Program-made: the position numbers and the translations under genes
Assembly (NCBI RefSeq): GCF_000373245.1
Contig: NZ_KB890754.1
Location: forward strand, 55,635-119,634
Length of the DNA stretch: 64,000 bases
Source: Echinicola pacifica DSM 19836
GTDB lineage: Bacteria > Bacteroidota > Bacteroidia > Cytophagales > Cyclobacteriaceae
Direction: 5' to 3'
Notes under the pieces: model-generated
What the model saw: only the letters and a program-made list of their open reading frames with translations
Databases searched by the model: none
Told to the model about the DNA's origin: nothing
Part shown: piece after piece, positions 35,926 to 44,937 of the stretch
How the letters are laid out: the number at the start of each line of letters is the position of its first letter
Position numbering within the stretch: position 1 is the first letter of the stretch

Positions 35926-37314
35926 TTATTGGTTACCTCTTTTACTCCTGCTCGTGCTAGTGGATTCTGAACTGCTTTCATTTGACCTGCTGCTAGTTGT
36001 GCTGCTACGAGGAGAGCTGGTGGTGCTGCTTTTTGTCCTGCTGGAGGGCTGGGTTGTAGAGCTCTGTCTATTTGGCGTGCTGGTGGTTTTTACCCTGGAA
36101 GAGCTCGAAGAACTGTTTTGCCTTACAGAAGGACTGGTCCCTGTGTTAGACCTACTGCCAGTACTTATAGTCCTGTTCGATGGAGTCCTGCTATTGGGCG
36201 TCCTCGTCGCAGGGGCCTCGGTGGCAGATGTCCTAGGAGTAGATGAGCTACCTCTGCTTGCATTTGATTCATTCCTACTGCTGCTTGGGCTGGCATTTCG
36301 GGATGGGGAATTGGTAGGTCTAGCTCCTTGATTTGTCTGATCTGTCCGATCTGACTGTCGAGGACTGGTATTGCCCGAGTTGCCAGCACTTCCTCTGGTA
36401 TTCGTAGCAGGGGAGGTTCTGGTTTCTCTGGAGGATGGTCTGTAAGGATTAGTGGTGGTTCCATTTTGATTAGAACTTCCAGAGCTTCCACGCACGGCAT
36501 TGCTTCTACTTGTCCTCGCCTGGGAGGAAGTGATGGTTCTGGAAGGCCTGGCCGAGTCATTCCTATTATTACCTGATGGGCGTAAAGAAGGCTGATATAC
36601 GGCCAAAGACGATTTGCTTACCTTTGATCGACCTGGTTCCCTTGAAGGGCTAATTCTCCGAACAGGAACCTGATGACGGGTATAGCGCTCAATTTCTCTT
36701 CTGTCTGGTCCTCCAATATATCTTCTATTATTATAGACGACGGTATTAGTAATGATGGTAGTGTGCTGATAGATATTTACCACATTTCTTCTGGAGGGAT
36801 AATAGCGGTACACATGACGGTGCATGAATCTCCTTTGTGGAACAAATACCCAATGCGAATTAGGGATGTTAAGGCTGATATTTACGGATATTCCAGGCCC
36901 CAATGGTGCCCATCCATAGTATCCTCCTCCTGATCGCCAATTTACCCAGGCAGGTCCCCATTCATAGCCAGGAACCCATGCCCAGCCGAAATAGTCGTCA
37001 TACATCCATCTTCCATAATGAAATGCCGCCCATCCCCATTGGTAATCGGACACCCAAGTATTTCCATATTCGGACATTACCCAGTAGCCTTCTGTACCAT
37101 ATGGATGGAACCCTTGGTTTACATAAGGTAACCAGATATACCCATATTGTGGATGTTGCATCCAATCTCCATAGGGAGAGAGTTCGTCATAAAATACCTG
37201 AAAAGAAATTCCGTTATGGTTTTCTGCTTTGGAAGTAGAGGGATACAAGGCTATTGTCATTACTATTGCTAGTAAACTTACTCCCAACCAATTTGTTAGT
37301 TTCATCTTGTTCAT
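35926..37314 (-). CDS. DUF6600-type aromatic-rich protein with Ser/Arg-rich tail
   Basis: A 462-aa exported protein (signal peptide about 1-30; a second Met at residue 4 could be the start). Residues about 35-165 are a tryptophan/tyrosine/glycine-rich block: repeated units such as LSPYGDWMQHPQYGYIWLP, WGWAAFHYGRWMYDD and GWAWVPGYEWGPAWVNWR. This is the pattern of DUF6600/YXWV-rich proteins. Residues about 165-235 are basic and Tyr/Arg-rich. From about 240 to the end the chain is low-complexity Ser/Thr/Arg/Asn/Pro, surely disordered. The role is unknown. Related proteins are often near FecR-like or cell-envelope genes. It is a single gene with its own terminator. Confidence 0.82.
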   Translation of the reverse strand: MNKMKLTNWLGVSLLAIVMTIALYPSTSKAENHNGISFQVFYDELSPYGDWMQHPQYGYIWLPYVNQGFHPYGTEGYWVMSEYGNTWVSDYQWGWAAFHYGRWMYDDYFGWAWVPGYEWGPAWVNWRSGGGYYGWAPLGPGISVNISLNIPNSHWVFVPQRRFMHRHVYRYYPSRRNVVNIYQHTTIITNTVVYNNRRYIGGPDRREIERYTRHQVPVRRISPSREPGRSKVSKSSLAVYQPSLRPSGNNRNDSARPSRTITSSQARTSRSNAVRGSSGSSNQNGTTTNPYRPSSRETRTSPATNTRGSAGNSGNTSPRQSDRTDQTNQGARPTNSPSRNASPSSSRNESNASRGSSSTPRTSATEAPATRTPNSRTPSNRTISTGSRSNTGTSPSVRQNSSSSSSRVKTTSTPNRQSSTTQPSSRTKSSTTSSPRSSTTSSRSNESSSESTSTSRSKRGNQ

Positions 37315-38110
37315 AATGCTGTGATTTAAAGTTTATTTGGGGTGCTTGGTTGGTTTATGCTGAAATCGCCCATTTTGAAACCAGGCTTTTAAGCGATGAC
37401 TACAACTTTTTAAGCGATGACTACAACTTTTGGGTGATATTCCTTATCTATTAAGGCTACATCAATGGACTTGTAGTCGTTAGTTATAGTTTCTAATCTC
37501 TTATTAGAATGGTACGTCTTCGGGTAATTATAGGTTTGTTTTAGAGCAGTTAGCTAAAACTGTTCCAACCTGCACCAGGTTTACTGCGCTCACTAGCGGT
37601 AATTTTTTGCTAAATAGATTTAATAGACTCTAAAGGGTGATTTGACAGAGTAGAAATTTTATAAAAGTGCGGAGTGCTTATAAGTAATTGGGAATTAGAA
37701 ATTTACACGGGTAGAAGAGCCGGATTAAGAAGTATTTTTGGCAAACACATCATTAGTTTGTAAAAATATTATACCTACTGATTGCGTATTAATGGAAAAA
37801 ATCGATTAATTATAGTTTGAATTACCTAAAATATAGATTTTTTGTTGGAGGTATAATAAAAAAACAAACAATTTTTTTGTTATTGAAGTCAAATGCATAT
37901 ATTTAAATTGTATTAGCGGAAATACCGATTAAATGCCTTATGGGTGTTTCAAATTGATAAAAATCCGTTTATAATGATTGGTCTTTCAAATGACAAGCAA
38001 GGTGGGGAGGCAGCGTGAATTCACCCTCAGTGCTGTACCTTTTGCCTCAACTGTATTTGGGAGTAATTGAAAGTATATAAGTACCCTGTTTAACTTTAAC
38101 CCTATGTTTT
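37315..38110. other. 796-base intergenic region before the third SusC gene
   Basis: No gene recognised. It holds a 21-base perfect tandem duplication (listed separately) and an A/T-rich stretch from about 37740. The promoters of the divergent DUF6600-type and SusC genes must lie here, but I could not place a good TTTG/TAnnTTTG pair. Confidence 0.5.
37389..37430. repeat. Perfect tandem duplication, 2 x 21 bases
   Basis: The unit TTAAGCGATGACTACAACTTT occurs at 37389-37409 and again at 37410-37430 with no mismatch, about 75 bases upstream of the DUF6600-type gene on the minus strand. It could double a regulator site or be a slippage product. Confidence 0.85.
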
Positions 38111-41100
38111 ATGAGAAAAATTCTACTAGCCATGTTTATCATGGTGTTGTCAGGAGGCTTGGCCATGATGGCCAATGCGCAAACGTCCTCAGGGCTGTCG
38201 GTCTCCGGCGTCGTGAGAGATGCAGACACTGGTGAGGGAATTCCTGGAGTCAATGTATTTATTAAAGGTACAACTACAGGAACATCTTCGGATCTAGATG
38301 GCAATTACACGCTGACTAATGTTCCCTCAAATGCTACCTTGGTTTATTCCTTTATAGGATACACCACCGAGGAAGTATCGGTACAGGGCAAAACTTCCAT
38401 TAATATTTCCCTCTCTCAGGATGCTGAGGATCTTGGGGAAGTGGTGGTGACCGCCCTAGGTATATCCAAAGATAAGCAAACGCTAGGATATGCTATTACC
38501 GAAGTAAATAGCGAGACTCTAAATAAGGCTCGAGAAACCAACGTGGCCAATTCACTGGCTGGGCGAGTGGCCGGATTAGTGGTGAAAGGTACCAATTCAG
38601 GTCCAGGTGGAACTGCTAAAGTCACCCTTCGAGGTTTGCCAAGTATCAGTGGAACAGGTTCTCCTCTCTATGTGATCAATGGTGTCCCAATGGATAATAC
38701 CCAACGTGGAGCCGCTGGACAATGGGGTGGTAGTGATAATGGCGATGGTATCGGAAACCTAAGTCCTGATGATATCGAATCCATGACTGTCCTTAAAGGC
38801 CAGGCTGCTTCTGCCCTTTATGGCTCAAGAGCCTCCAATGGCGTTATCTTAATTACCACAAAAAAAGGTAAAAAAGGTGGAGATTGGGGAGTGAACTATA
38901 CCATGAACTTCATGGCCGAAAAGGCAGTTGATTATACTAATTTCCAAAAAGTATATGGTCAAGGTACAGGTGGGCAAAAGCCTACTACGGCAGATGCTGC
39001 ACAGACCACAGGTCGATTGGCTTGGGGTGCTAAAATGGATGGCTCTCAGGTTATAGGTTTTGATGGAAACCAATATGCCTATTCGCCAGCCAATGAAAGT
39101 TATATCGATTTCTACAGAACAGGTACCAATATCACCAACTCGGTGTCCTTATCTAAGGGATTGGGAGATGATGGTTCTTTTAGATTATCATTTTCTAATT
39201 TGGCAGCCAATTCTATTGTGCCAAACAGTAGTGTAAACAGGACCACCATCAACCTGAATGTGGACCAGAATATTACCGATAAGCTTACTGTCAATGCCAT
39301 GGTCAATTATATTGACCAAAAAGCAGATAATATCCCTAACCTAAGTGATGGTCCTAGGAACCCTAACAACTTCATGTTCTTAGCTCCTAATATCGATCAT
39401 AATATCTTTGCTCCAGGTTATGATCCGGTTACGGGTGCAGAAACTGTGTTTAGTGATGATATATATGTGACGAATCCTTACTTTATTACTGCCAAGGGAA
39501 TTAATGACCAGGATCGTGCAAGAACTATTTCTTCCCTTTCCGCCAAGTATAACTTCACTAAGAAAATATACGCATTGGTACGCATGGGGAATGATATCTC
39601 CAATGATAAGGTAAATAATATAGAGCCTTATGGCTTGGCATATACCGCCAACCTCCAAGGAGCATTGAGTGCCAGGGGGCAGTCCTCTCGATCTGAAATG
39701 AATATTGACGGGATTATCGGTGCTCAATTTGATCTTTCAGAGGATTTTAATTTAGATGGTATCGCCGGGGTGAATATGAGGAAAAATAAGTATGAATCTA
39801 TTGGCTTGAATGGTAGCAGATTTGTATTACCTTATTTATACTCTCCTTATAACACTGAATTATTTAATAGAAATAATAATAGTTTAGTTTATGATGAAAG
39901 AGAAGTTCACTCTGCATATTATTCATTAGGTTTTGGATATAAGAGTCTGTTGACTCTGACGACCACTGGCCGTTATGACGTCTATAGCACCTTACCTCTA
40001 TCGAATAATAGCATTTTCTCTCCTTCTGTGACGATGGCTTTTGTCTTTGATCAGTTGATTAATTGGGATGCTTTGGAGTTTGGTAAACTGAGAACTTCCT
40101 ATGCAGTGACCAGTGGAGAGCCTTTTGATGCTTATCAGACTAAATTTTATTATAGCTCTCAAAACTCTTACCTGAATGTTCCTTCAGGATCAGCGCCTTC
40201 TTCACTTCCTAATTTGGACTTGAAGCCGTTTACGACTAGTGAGTTTGAAATTGGTATGGATTTGTCTTTCCTTGACAATAGGTTGACATTCGATCTGGCT
40301 TATTTTACCAAAACCTCTCATGATGAAATCATGAGGGCCGATTATAGTATTACTTCAGGTTTTAGTTCTGCCTTGGTTGCGACTGGATCTACCTCCAATA
40401 AAGGCCTGGAGGTATTGGTTTCAGGTACTCCTGTGCAAACTTCAGCAATTTCATGGGTCAGTTCCTTTAACTTGACCAGCGTGAAAAATGAGGTGTTGAG
40501 TACAGATTTAAATAATAACCCTGTTTCTTTAGGTCAAAACCGAGCGACTTTAGGAAATGCGACGACTGCCTATGTGGTAGGTGAAGCCGGACCTCAGATA
40601 AGAGCTTATGATTATGCATATGCAAGTGATGGTAGCATCATGGTGGATGAGTCAGGGGTTCCGCTTAAAGGAGAATTGAAGAATTGGGGTTCTGTATTAC
40701 CAACCTTGTATGGAGGATGGAATAACGAAATCAATTATAAGCGTTTTAACCTGGGTGTATTAGTTGATTATAACTTTGGAAATAAAGTGCTGTCCGCCAC
40801 TGAGTACTATTCCCGCACTAGAGGATTGCACCAGACTACCCTTGAGGGAAGAGAAGATGGAGTAACCACTAATGGAATCACAGCCTCAGCGGAGGCATAT
40901 TATGCAGGTTTAGCGAATAACGTAACCAGTACCAGTGTAGTCGATGGTGATTTTATTAAACTTAGACAGCTTACGCTTGGGTATTCCTTACCTGCAGAGT
41001 GGTTTGCTAGTACTCCTGTTCTTAAAGGACTTGACATCTCTTTTGTAGCTAGAAACTTAGCATTCCTGATGAGAAAGGCTGAGAATATAGACCCAGAGGC

Positions 41101-41197
41101 TTCCTTTGGCTCTAATATTAACTATACAGGTATAGAAGGTACCAGCTTACCAAGTACCAGATCTTACGGGTTTAACCTGAACTTTAAATTGAACTAA
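38111..41197 (+). CDS. SusC/RagA-type TonB-dependent transporter (no STN domain)
   Basis: An outer-membrane transporter of 1028 aa. Signal peptide residues 1-24 (MMANAQ). The carboxypeptidase-like regulatory domain follows at once (about 30-110, GVVRDADTGEGIPGVNVFIKG), so there is no STN domain. Then come LGEVVVTALGISKDKQTLGYA, a plug (ESMTVLKGQAASALYGSRASNGVILITTK) and a barrel ending YGFNLNFKLN. Lack of STN matches the absence of sigma/FecR genes here. Only two bases separate it from the SusD gene. No enzyme accompanies the pair, so the substrate cannot be guessed. The VVTALGI form belongs to the RagA-like branch that includes many non-carbohydrate transporters. Confidence 0.95.
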   Translation: MRKILLAMFIMVLSGGLAMMANAQTSSGLSVSGVVRDADTGEGIPGVNVFIKGTTTGTSSDLDGNYTLTNVPSNATLVYSFIGYTTEEVSVQGKTSINISLSQDAEDLGEVVVTALGISKDKQTLGYAITEVNSETLNKARETNVANSLAGRVAGLVVKGTNSGPGGTAKVTLRGLPSISGTGSPLYVINGVPMDNTQRGAAGQWGGSDNGDGIGNLSPDDIESMTVLKGQAASALYGSRASNGVILITTKKGKKGGDWGVNYTMNFMAEKAVDYTNFQKVYGQGTGGQKPTTADAAQTTGRLAWGAKMDGSQVIGFDGNQYAYSPANESYIDFYRTGTNITNSVSLSKGLGDDGSFRLSFSNLAANSIVPNSSVNRTTINLNVDQNITDKLTVNAMVNYIDQKADNIPNLSDGPRNPNNFMFLAPNIDHNIFAPGYDPVTGAETVFSDDIYVTNPYFITAKGINDQDRARTISSLSAKYNFTKKIYALVRMGNDISNDKVNNIEPYGLAYTANLQGALSARGQSSRSEMNIDGIIGAQFDLSEDFNLDGIAGVNMRKNKYESIGLNGSRFVLPYLYSPYNTELFNRNNNSLVYDEREVHSAYYSLGFGYKSLLTLTTTGRYDVYSTLPLSNNSIFSPSVTMAFVFDQLINWDALEFGKLRTSYAVTSGEPFDAYQTKFYYSSQNSYLNVPSGSAPSSLPNLDLKPFTTSEFEIGMDLSFLDNRLTFDLAYFTKTSHDEIMRADYSITSGFSSALVATGSTSNKGLEVLVSGTPVQTSAISWVSSFNLTSVKNEVLSTDLNNNPVSLGQNRATLGNATTAYVVGEAGPQIRAYDYAYASDGSIMVDESGVPLKGELKNWGSVLPTLYGGWNNEINYKRFNLGVLVDYNFGNKVLSATEYYSRTRGLHQTTLEGREDGVTTNGITASAEAYYAGLANNVTSTSVVDGDFIKLRQLTLGYSLPAEWFASTPVLKGLDISFVARNLAFLMRKAENIDPEASFGSNINYTGIEGTSLPSTRSYGFNLNFKLN

Positions 41198-41199
41198 AT

Positions 41200-42801
41200 A
41201 TGAAAAGATATATAAGTTTATTCCTTACAGGGCTGATCCTGGTGGTGTCGGCTTGTGATAGCAACTTTGAGGAGATCAATACTGATCCCAATAAGGCAGA
41301 TGGTGCTCTATTTGACCCATCTCTGATCCTGCCTACAGCTCAGAAAAACTATAGCAACCTTACCACGGGTTATACAGGTGCTATTCTGTTCCAGTCTATG
41401 TGGATCCAAGCCCTGGCCTCGACTTCTACCGGAAATGCCAATTACTATTCAAATGGTGATAAGTATGTAGTTTCTGGAAGTACTAATAGTTATATCCAGA
41501 GTGCTTGGAATGTGGGTTATGGTAATGCCTCACAGTTGTCCCAAATGCAAGAATTGGCACTTACTAAGAATAAGCCTAATTTGAACCATGTGGGTACCAT
41601 TATGAAGGTCTTGACCTTGGCTTATGTGACGGATATTTATGGTGATATACCTTATTCGGAGGCTTTCCAAGCCACGGAAGGCATCACTCGTCCAACGTAT
41701 GACCAACAGTCATCCTTATATCCGGCAATGTTGGCAGATTTGGATGCGGCAATTACCGGTCTGAATGCAGCTCAGGATGCCATTACCAATGATGTGCTAT
41801 ATGCTGGCGATCTGACTAAATGGAAAAAATTCGGATATTCCCTTATGTTACGCATGGCCATGAGGCTCGTTGATGCGGATGCAACAACCGCCAAAACCTA
41901 TGTGGAAAAGGCAGTTGCTGGTGGTGTATTTGCATCAATTGCTGATGAGGCAGTTCTTGCCTCTGATCAAACCAATGGTTATTCTAACTCTAGTGCCAAT
42001 GCGCTGAATGTGGTGGGAGATGTATATGAGGTTCGCTGGTCAAAAACAATGATCGACTTCCTTAAATCCAATAACGATCCACGCCTCGCGGTGGTGGCAG
42101 AAGTTCCGCCTGCAGGTTTGATAAATAATAGAAATGGTAATATCTCGGGCGATAATACCCCTGCATTGCAGACGGGATTACCCAATGGATATGATCTCAA
42201 CGGTGGATCAACTGATGTGTCTCTTGAGCCAAATTATCCGGGACCCACCGGTACGGGTGCGGATGCGACACCACTTGGAAACTATTCCAGACCTACCGCA
42301 ATCTACAGAGATAGAGATGCCCCTAACTTTATATTGACTTATGCTGAGGTGAAATTCCTGATGGCAGAGGCCTTAATTAGAGGTTATAATGTAGGCGGTA
42401 CTTCCGCTCAGCACTACGCTGATGGCTTATCCGCTGCGATGAGCACCATAGCTAAGTTCAATGGTGGAGTGGTGTCTGCGGCTGATGCAACTGCCTTTGT
42501 GGCTACCAACCCGCTAGATACGAGTTCTGAAGCGGCATCCCTCAAAATGATAAATGAGCAGATCTGGGCAACGACCAGCCTATTGGCTGATTTTGTGGAG
42601 GCTTGGAACAACTGGAAGAGATCCGGATACCCGGTGTTGACCCCGGTGGACTATAGCGGTAATTTCTCTCAGGGAATGATTCCGGTACGTCAGCCTTACC
42701 CGAGTTCTGAAGCATCCACTAATCCGGATAACCTAAAAAATGCCATTTCAAATATGGGTGGTGATACTTGGGTGAATTCTGTATGGTGGGATGCAAATTA
42801 A
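41200..42801 (+). CDS. SusD-like lipoprotein (SusD_2-type)
   Basis: A 533-aa lipoprotein with lipobox VVSAC (Cys19). It reads as the SusD-like branch with NFEEINTDPNKADG near the N-terminus, LTLAYVTDIYGDIPYSEAF and NFILTYAEVKFLMAEALIRGY, lacking the NPNLEQNPGY ending of the other SusD proteins here. This branch often accompanies peptide or unknown-substrate transporters. It is partner of the SusC two bases upstream. Confidence 0.94.
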   Translation: MKRYISLFLTGLILVVSACDSNFEEINTDPNKADGALFDPSLILPTAQKNYSNLTTGYTGAILFQSMWIQALASTSTGNANYYSNGDKYVVSGSTNSYIQSAWNVGYGNASQLSQMQELALTKNKPNLNHVGTIMKVLTLAYVTDIYGDIPYSEAFQATEGITRPTYDQQSSLYPAMLADLDAAITGLNAAQDAITNDVLYAGDLTKWKKFGYSLMLRMAMRLVDADATTAKTYVEKAVAGGVFASIADEAVLASDQTNGYSNSSANALNVVGDVYEVRWSKTMIDFLKSNNDPRLAVVAEVPPAGLINNRNGNISGDNTPALQTGLPNGYDLNGGSTDVSLEPNYPGPTGTGADATPLGNYSRPTAIYRDRDAPNFILTYAEVKFLMAEALIRGYNVGGTSAQHYADGLSAAMSTIAKFNGGVVSAADATAFVATNPLDTSSEAASLKMINEQIWATTSLLADFVEAWNNWKRSGYPVLTPVDYSGNFSQGMIPVRQPYPSSEASTNPDNLKNAISNMGGDTWVNSVWWDAN

Positions 42802-42866
42802 TCCTAAAATTCTCTCTGTTATAGTTATCTTATACTAAAGCAAACAGGGGTGTTTCCCATAAATTA

Positions 42867-42897
42867 AGAGGTTATCCATTGGATAGCCTCTTTTTGT
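42867..42897 (+). terminator. Rho-independent terminator after the third SusC/SusD unit
   Basis: AGAGGTTATCC (42867-42877) and GGATAGCCTCT (42881-42891) pair over 11 bp with a three-base loop, followed by TTTTG. Confidence 0.85.
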
Positions 42898-43219
42898 GTT
42901 TATGAAGGATTGGGTCTGAAAATTTCAATGCCATAGTGGTGGAATTCCATACTGCCTGATTTAATGATCTAAAGAAAGGGAAATCAATCAAGTGCCCTTA
43001 CGGGGGAGGAGTGGACTGATGTGATATCGCCATTTAAGAAAAATGAGCAATTGCAATACTTATATATTGGCGTAATAAATGACCTTAAAATGATGATATC
43101 GGCTAAAATCGATCCCAAATCGCCCAAAAAAGGCACCTGGTTAGGTGTTATTTAATTGTAAAAGGTGTAAAAATACCATTTGGCAGGCTTTAAATCTTAT
43201 TTTATTGGACAAAATCGTT

Positions 43220-43227
43220 TATATTTG
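43220..43227 (+). promoter_or_regulatory. Promoter -7 box of the LacI-type regulator gene
   Basis: TATATTTG matches the Bacteroidota -7 consensus TAnnTTTG exactly and lies 60 bases before the ATG. No good -33 TTTG is visible at the usual spacing; the region there is TTAT-rich. Confidence 0.5.
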
Positions 43228-43287
43228 GTTCATACCATATTTTTACCAGCCTTTAGTATTGCTGAAACAAACCACTAATTATTAAGA

Positions 43288-44325
43288 ATGCAAAAGAAGA
43301 GACACTCAATCAAGGCGATCGCCAAGGAGTTAAATATATCTGTCACTACCGTATCTTTTGTCCTGAACGGAAAGGCTGAGGAAAATAGAATTAGCCAAAA
43401 ACTTATCGATAAAGTCCAGGCCTATGTCAAGGAGATAGGCTATCAGCCAAGCCAATTAGCCAAAAGCCTACGGACGGGTAAGTCCAATATCATTGTTTTT
43501 ATGGTGGAGGATATCTCCAATCCATTTTTTGCGACTATAGCCAAAATGATAGAGGATAAGGCCTATGAAGAGGGGTATAAGATCATCTATGTGAGTACCA
43601 ATGATGATGCTGAAAAAACCAAAGGATTAATCCGCATGTTCAAAGACTTGCAAGTGGACGGTTATATCCTGACTCCACCTCTCGGCTTGGAATCCGAGTT
43701 TGTAGAGGAGATGTCTGGTGATCGTAATCCCCTGGTTCTATTTGATCGTTATCTTCCTGAGGTCAATTGTAGTCATGTGGTGATTGATAATTTCCAGGGC
43801 TCTAAGCAGGGCTTGGATCTTTTTCAGGCCCAGGGAAATAAAAATATTGGCTTCATAACCATCGATTCAGATCAGTCTCAAATGCATGATCGACTAGAGG
43901 CTTATCATCAGATGTGTCAGCAAAATGATATGGAGCCAAAGGTGCTGGCGATCCCTTATAAGTCATATTCTTCACAGGAAACCGAGCAAGCCATGAAGGC
44001 TTTCATAGAGGATTCCCCTGAGATGGACGCTGTTTTCTTTGCTACTAACTATCTGGCCATGCGCGGCATGCAGCTAATAAAGCAATTGGGGATAAAGGTG
44101 CCAGCGAATATGGCCGTTATCGCTTTTGATGATAATGAATTCTTCAAGTTCAGCACTCCTTCAGTCACTAGTATCGTCCAGCCCAAGGAGGAAATTGCCA
44201 ATCAACTTATCCAGACTATGTTGAGTCTGATCAATACCCCTGTAGAAAAAAGAGAACCCTTGAAGATCGTGCTTCATGCCGAATTAAAAGAAAGAGAGTC
44301 CACTCAAATAAAGGTTAAAGGCTAA
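43288..44325 (+). CDS. LacI-family transcriptional regulator
   Basis: A 345-aa repressor/activator. Residues 1-60 are a LacI helix-turn-helix and hinge (SIKAIAKELNISVTTVSFVLNG, QPSQLAKSLRTGKS). Residues 61-340 are a periplasmic-binding-protein-like sensor domain (IIVFMVEDISNPFFATIAKMIE, VDGYILTPP, VIDNFQGSKQG, MAVIAFDDNEFFKFSTPSVTSI). It is placed between two SusC/SusD pairs and upstream of the mannoside unit. Candidate operators with CTAAA-N4-TTTAG symmetry are found upstream of the next SusC gene and of the GH92 gene. The inducer is likely a mannose-related sugar or sugar phosphate, which is inference from context. Confidence 0.95.
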   Translation: MQKKRHSIKAIAKELNISVTTVSFVLNGKAEENRISQKLIDKVQAYVKEIGYQPSQLAKSLRTGKSNIIVFMVEDISNPFFATIAKMIEDKAYEEGYKIIYVSTNDDAEKTKGLIRMFKDLQVDGYILTPPLGLESEFVEEMSGDRNPLVLFDRYLPEVNCSHVVIDNFQGSKQGLDLFQAQGNKNIGFITIDSDQSQMHDRLEAYHQMCQQNDMEPKVLAIPYKSYSSQETEQAMKAFIEDSPEMDAVFFATNYLAMRGMQLIKQLGIKVPANMAVIAFDDNEFFKFSTPSVTSIVQPKEEIANQLIQTMLSLINTPVEKREPLKIVLHAELKERESTQIKVKG

Positions 44326-44937
44326 GAACCATCAACACTTTTCTTAAGTTAATTTTACTATTTTCAAGGCCTTCCTTAGACCTTGCTGATATTTTATGCC
44401 TGTACTTCTGGTGAAAATGTAATAGGATTGATGACCTATTTTATAATTATAAGAGCTAAAATTTGTACTTATAATAACTTTTTATTACTAGTTTATGGTT
44501 ATTTATACTAATTTTTATTTCCTTAAAAAACAGATATCAACCACTCATGTAAATAATTGCTACTTATTCGCGTTGGTTTTGGCTTGTATTTTATAGTTTA
44601 TACACGCTAATCATCATTTCTTTACTTTTTTGCTAAATATTCAAGAATTTAAGCTTTTGGGAAATGAATTATTATAGTATTAGGTAATTTAATTATAAAA
44701 TGAAAAAATAGTATTATCTAATTATTGTTATGAAATGTTTTTTTACAATTGCGAACAACTTTTATGTGTATAACAATTGAAACGATCGAGGTTTATAGAT
44801 TTCTCCTTTCCTACTAGTGATCATATTTCTATTTTTCAATTTACTAAAAGGGTTTAGCTTTGAGAAGATCTGCTTATTGGAAATGATTTTTTTCCATCAT
44901 TGAGTAGAAGTATGTTTTACCTAAAACCCAAAATTAC
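44326..44937. other. 612-base A/T-rich region before the fourth SusC gene
   Basis: No gene recognised. The only distinct element is the conserved candidate operator at 44842-44861. Confidence 0.5.
44842..44861 (+). promoter_or_regulatory. Candidate LacI-type operator upstream of SusC
   Basis: TACTAAAAGGGTTTAGCTTT, identical over 20 bases to 49902-49921 upstream of the GH92 gene. It contains CTAAA-AGGG-TTTAG, an inverted repeat. It ends 76 bases before the SusC start codon. A fair -7 box is not evident downstream here (TTATTGGA region). Confidence 0.65.

Larger units (their letters stand above)
42802..43287. other. 486-base region before the LacI-type regulator
   Basis: Holds the terminator above, a perfect ten-base palindrome TGGAATTCCA at 42940-42949, and the regulator promoter. 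No gene recognised. Confidence 0.5.

Noticed and set aside
35954-36331. 125-codon plus-strand frame rich in Leu, Val and Glu
   Set aside because: Antisense shadow of the same Ser/Arg-rich repeat region.
36165-36560. 131-codon frame rich in Pro and Leu on the minus strand
   Set aside because: It is an alternative reading of the low-complexity tail of the DUF6600-type gene; repetitive DNA stays open in several frames.
37389-37430. Possible CRISPR repeat
   Set aside because: Two adjacent copies without spacers and no cas genes; it is a tandem duplication.
37621-37645. CTAAAGGGT-like sequence resembling the shared operator
   Set aside because: It lacks one base of the left arm spacing and the TTTAG arm, so it does not match the 20-bp motif found at 44842 and 49902.
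42940-42949. TGGAATTCCA palindrome upstream of the LacI-type gene
   Set aside because: Ten-base perfect palindromes including a GAATTC core occur by chance, and it is about 270 bases before the promoter.
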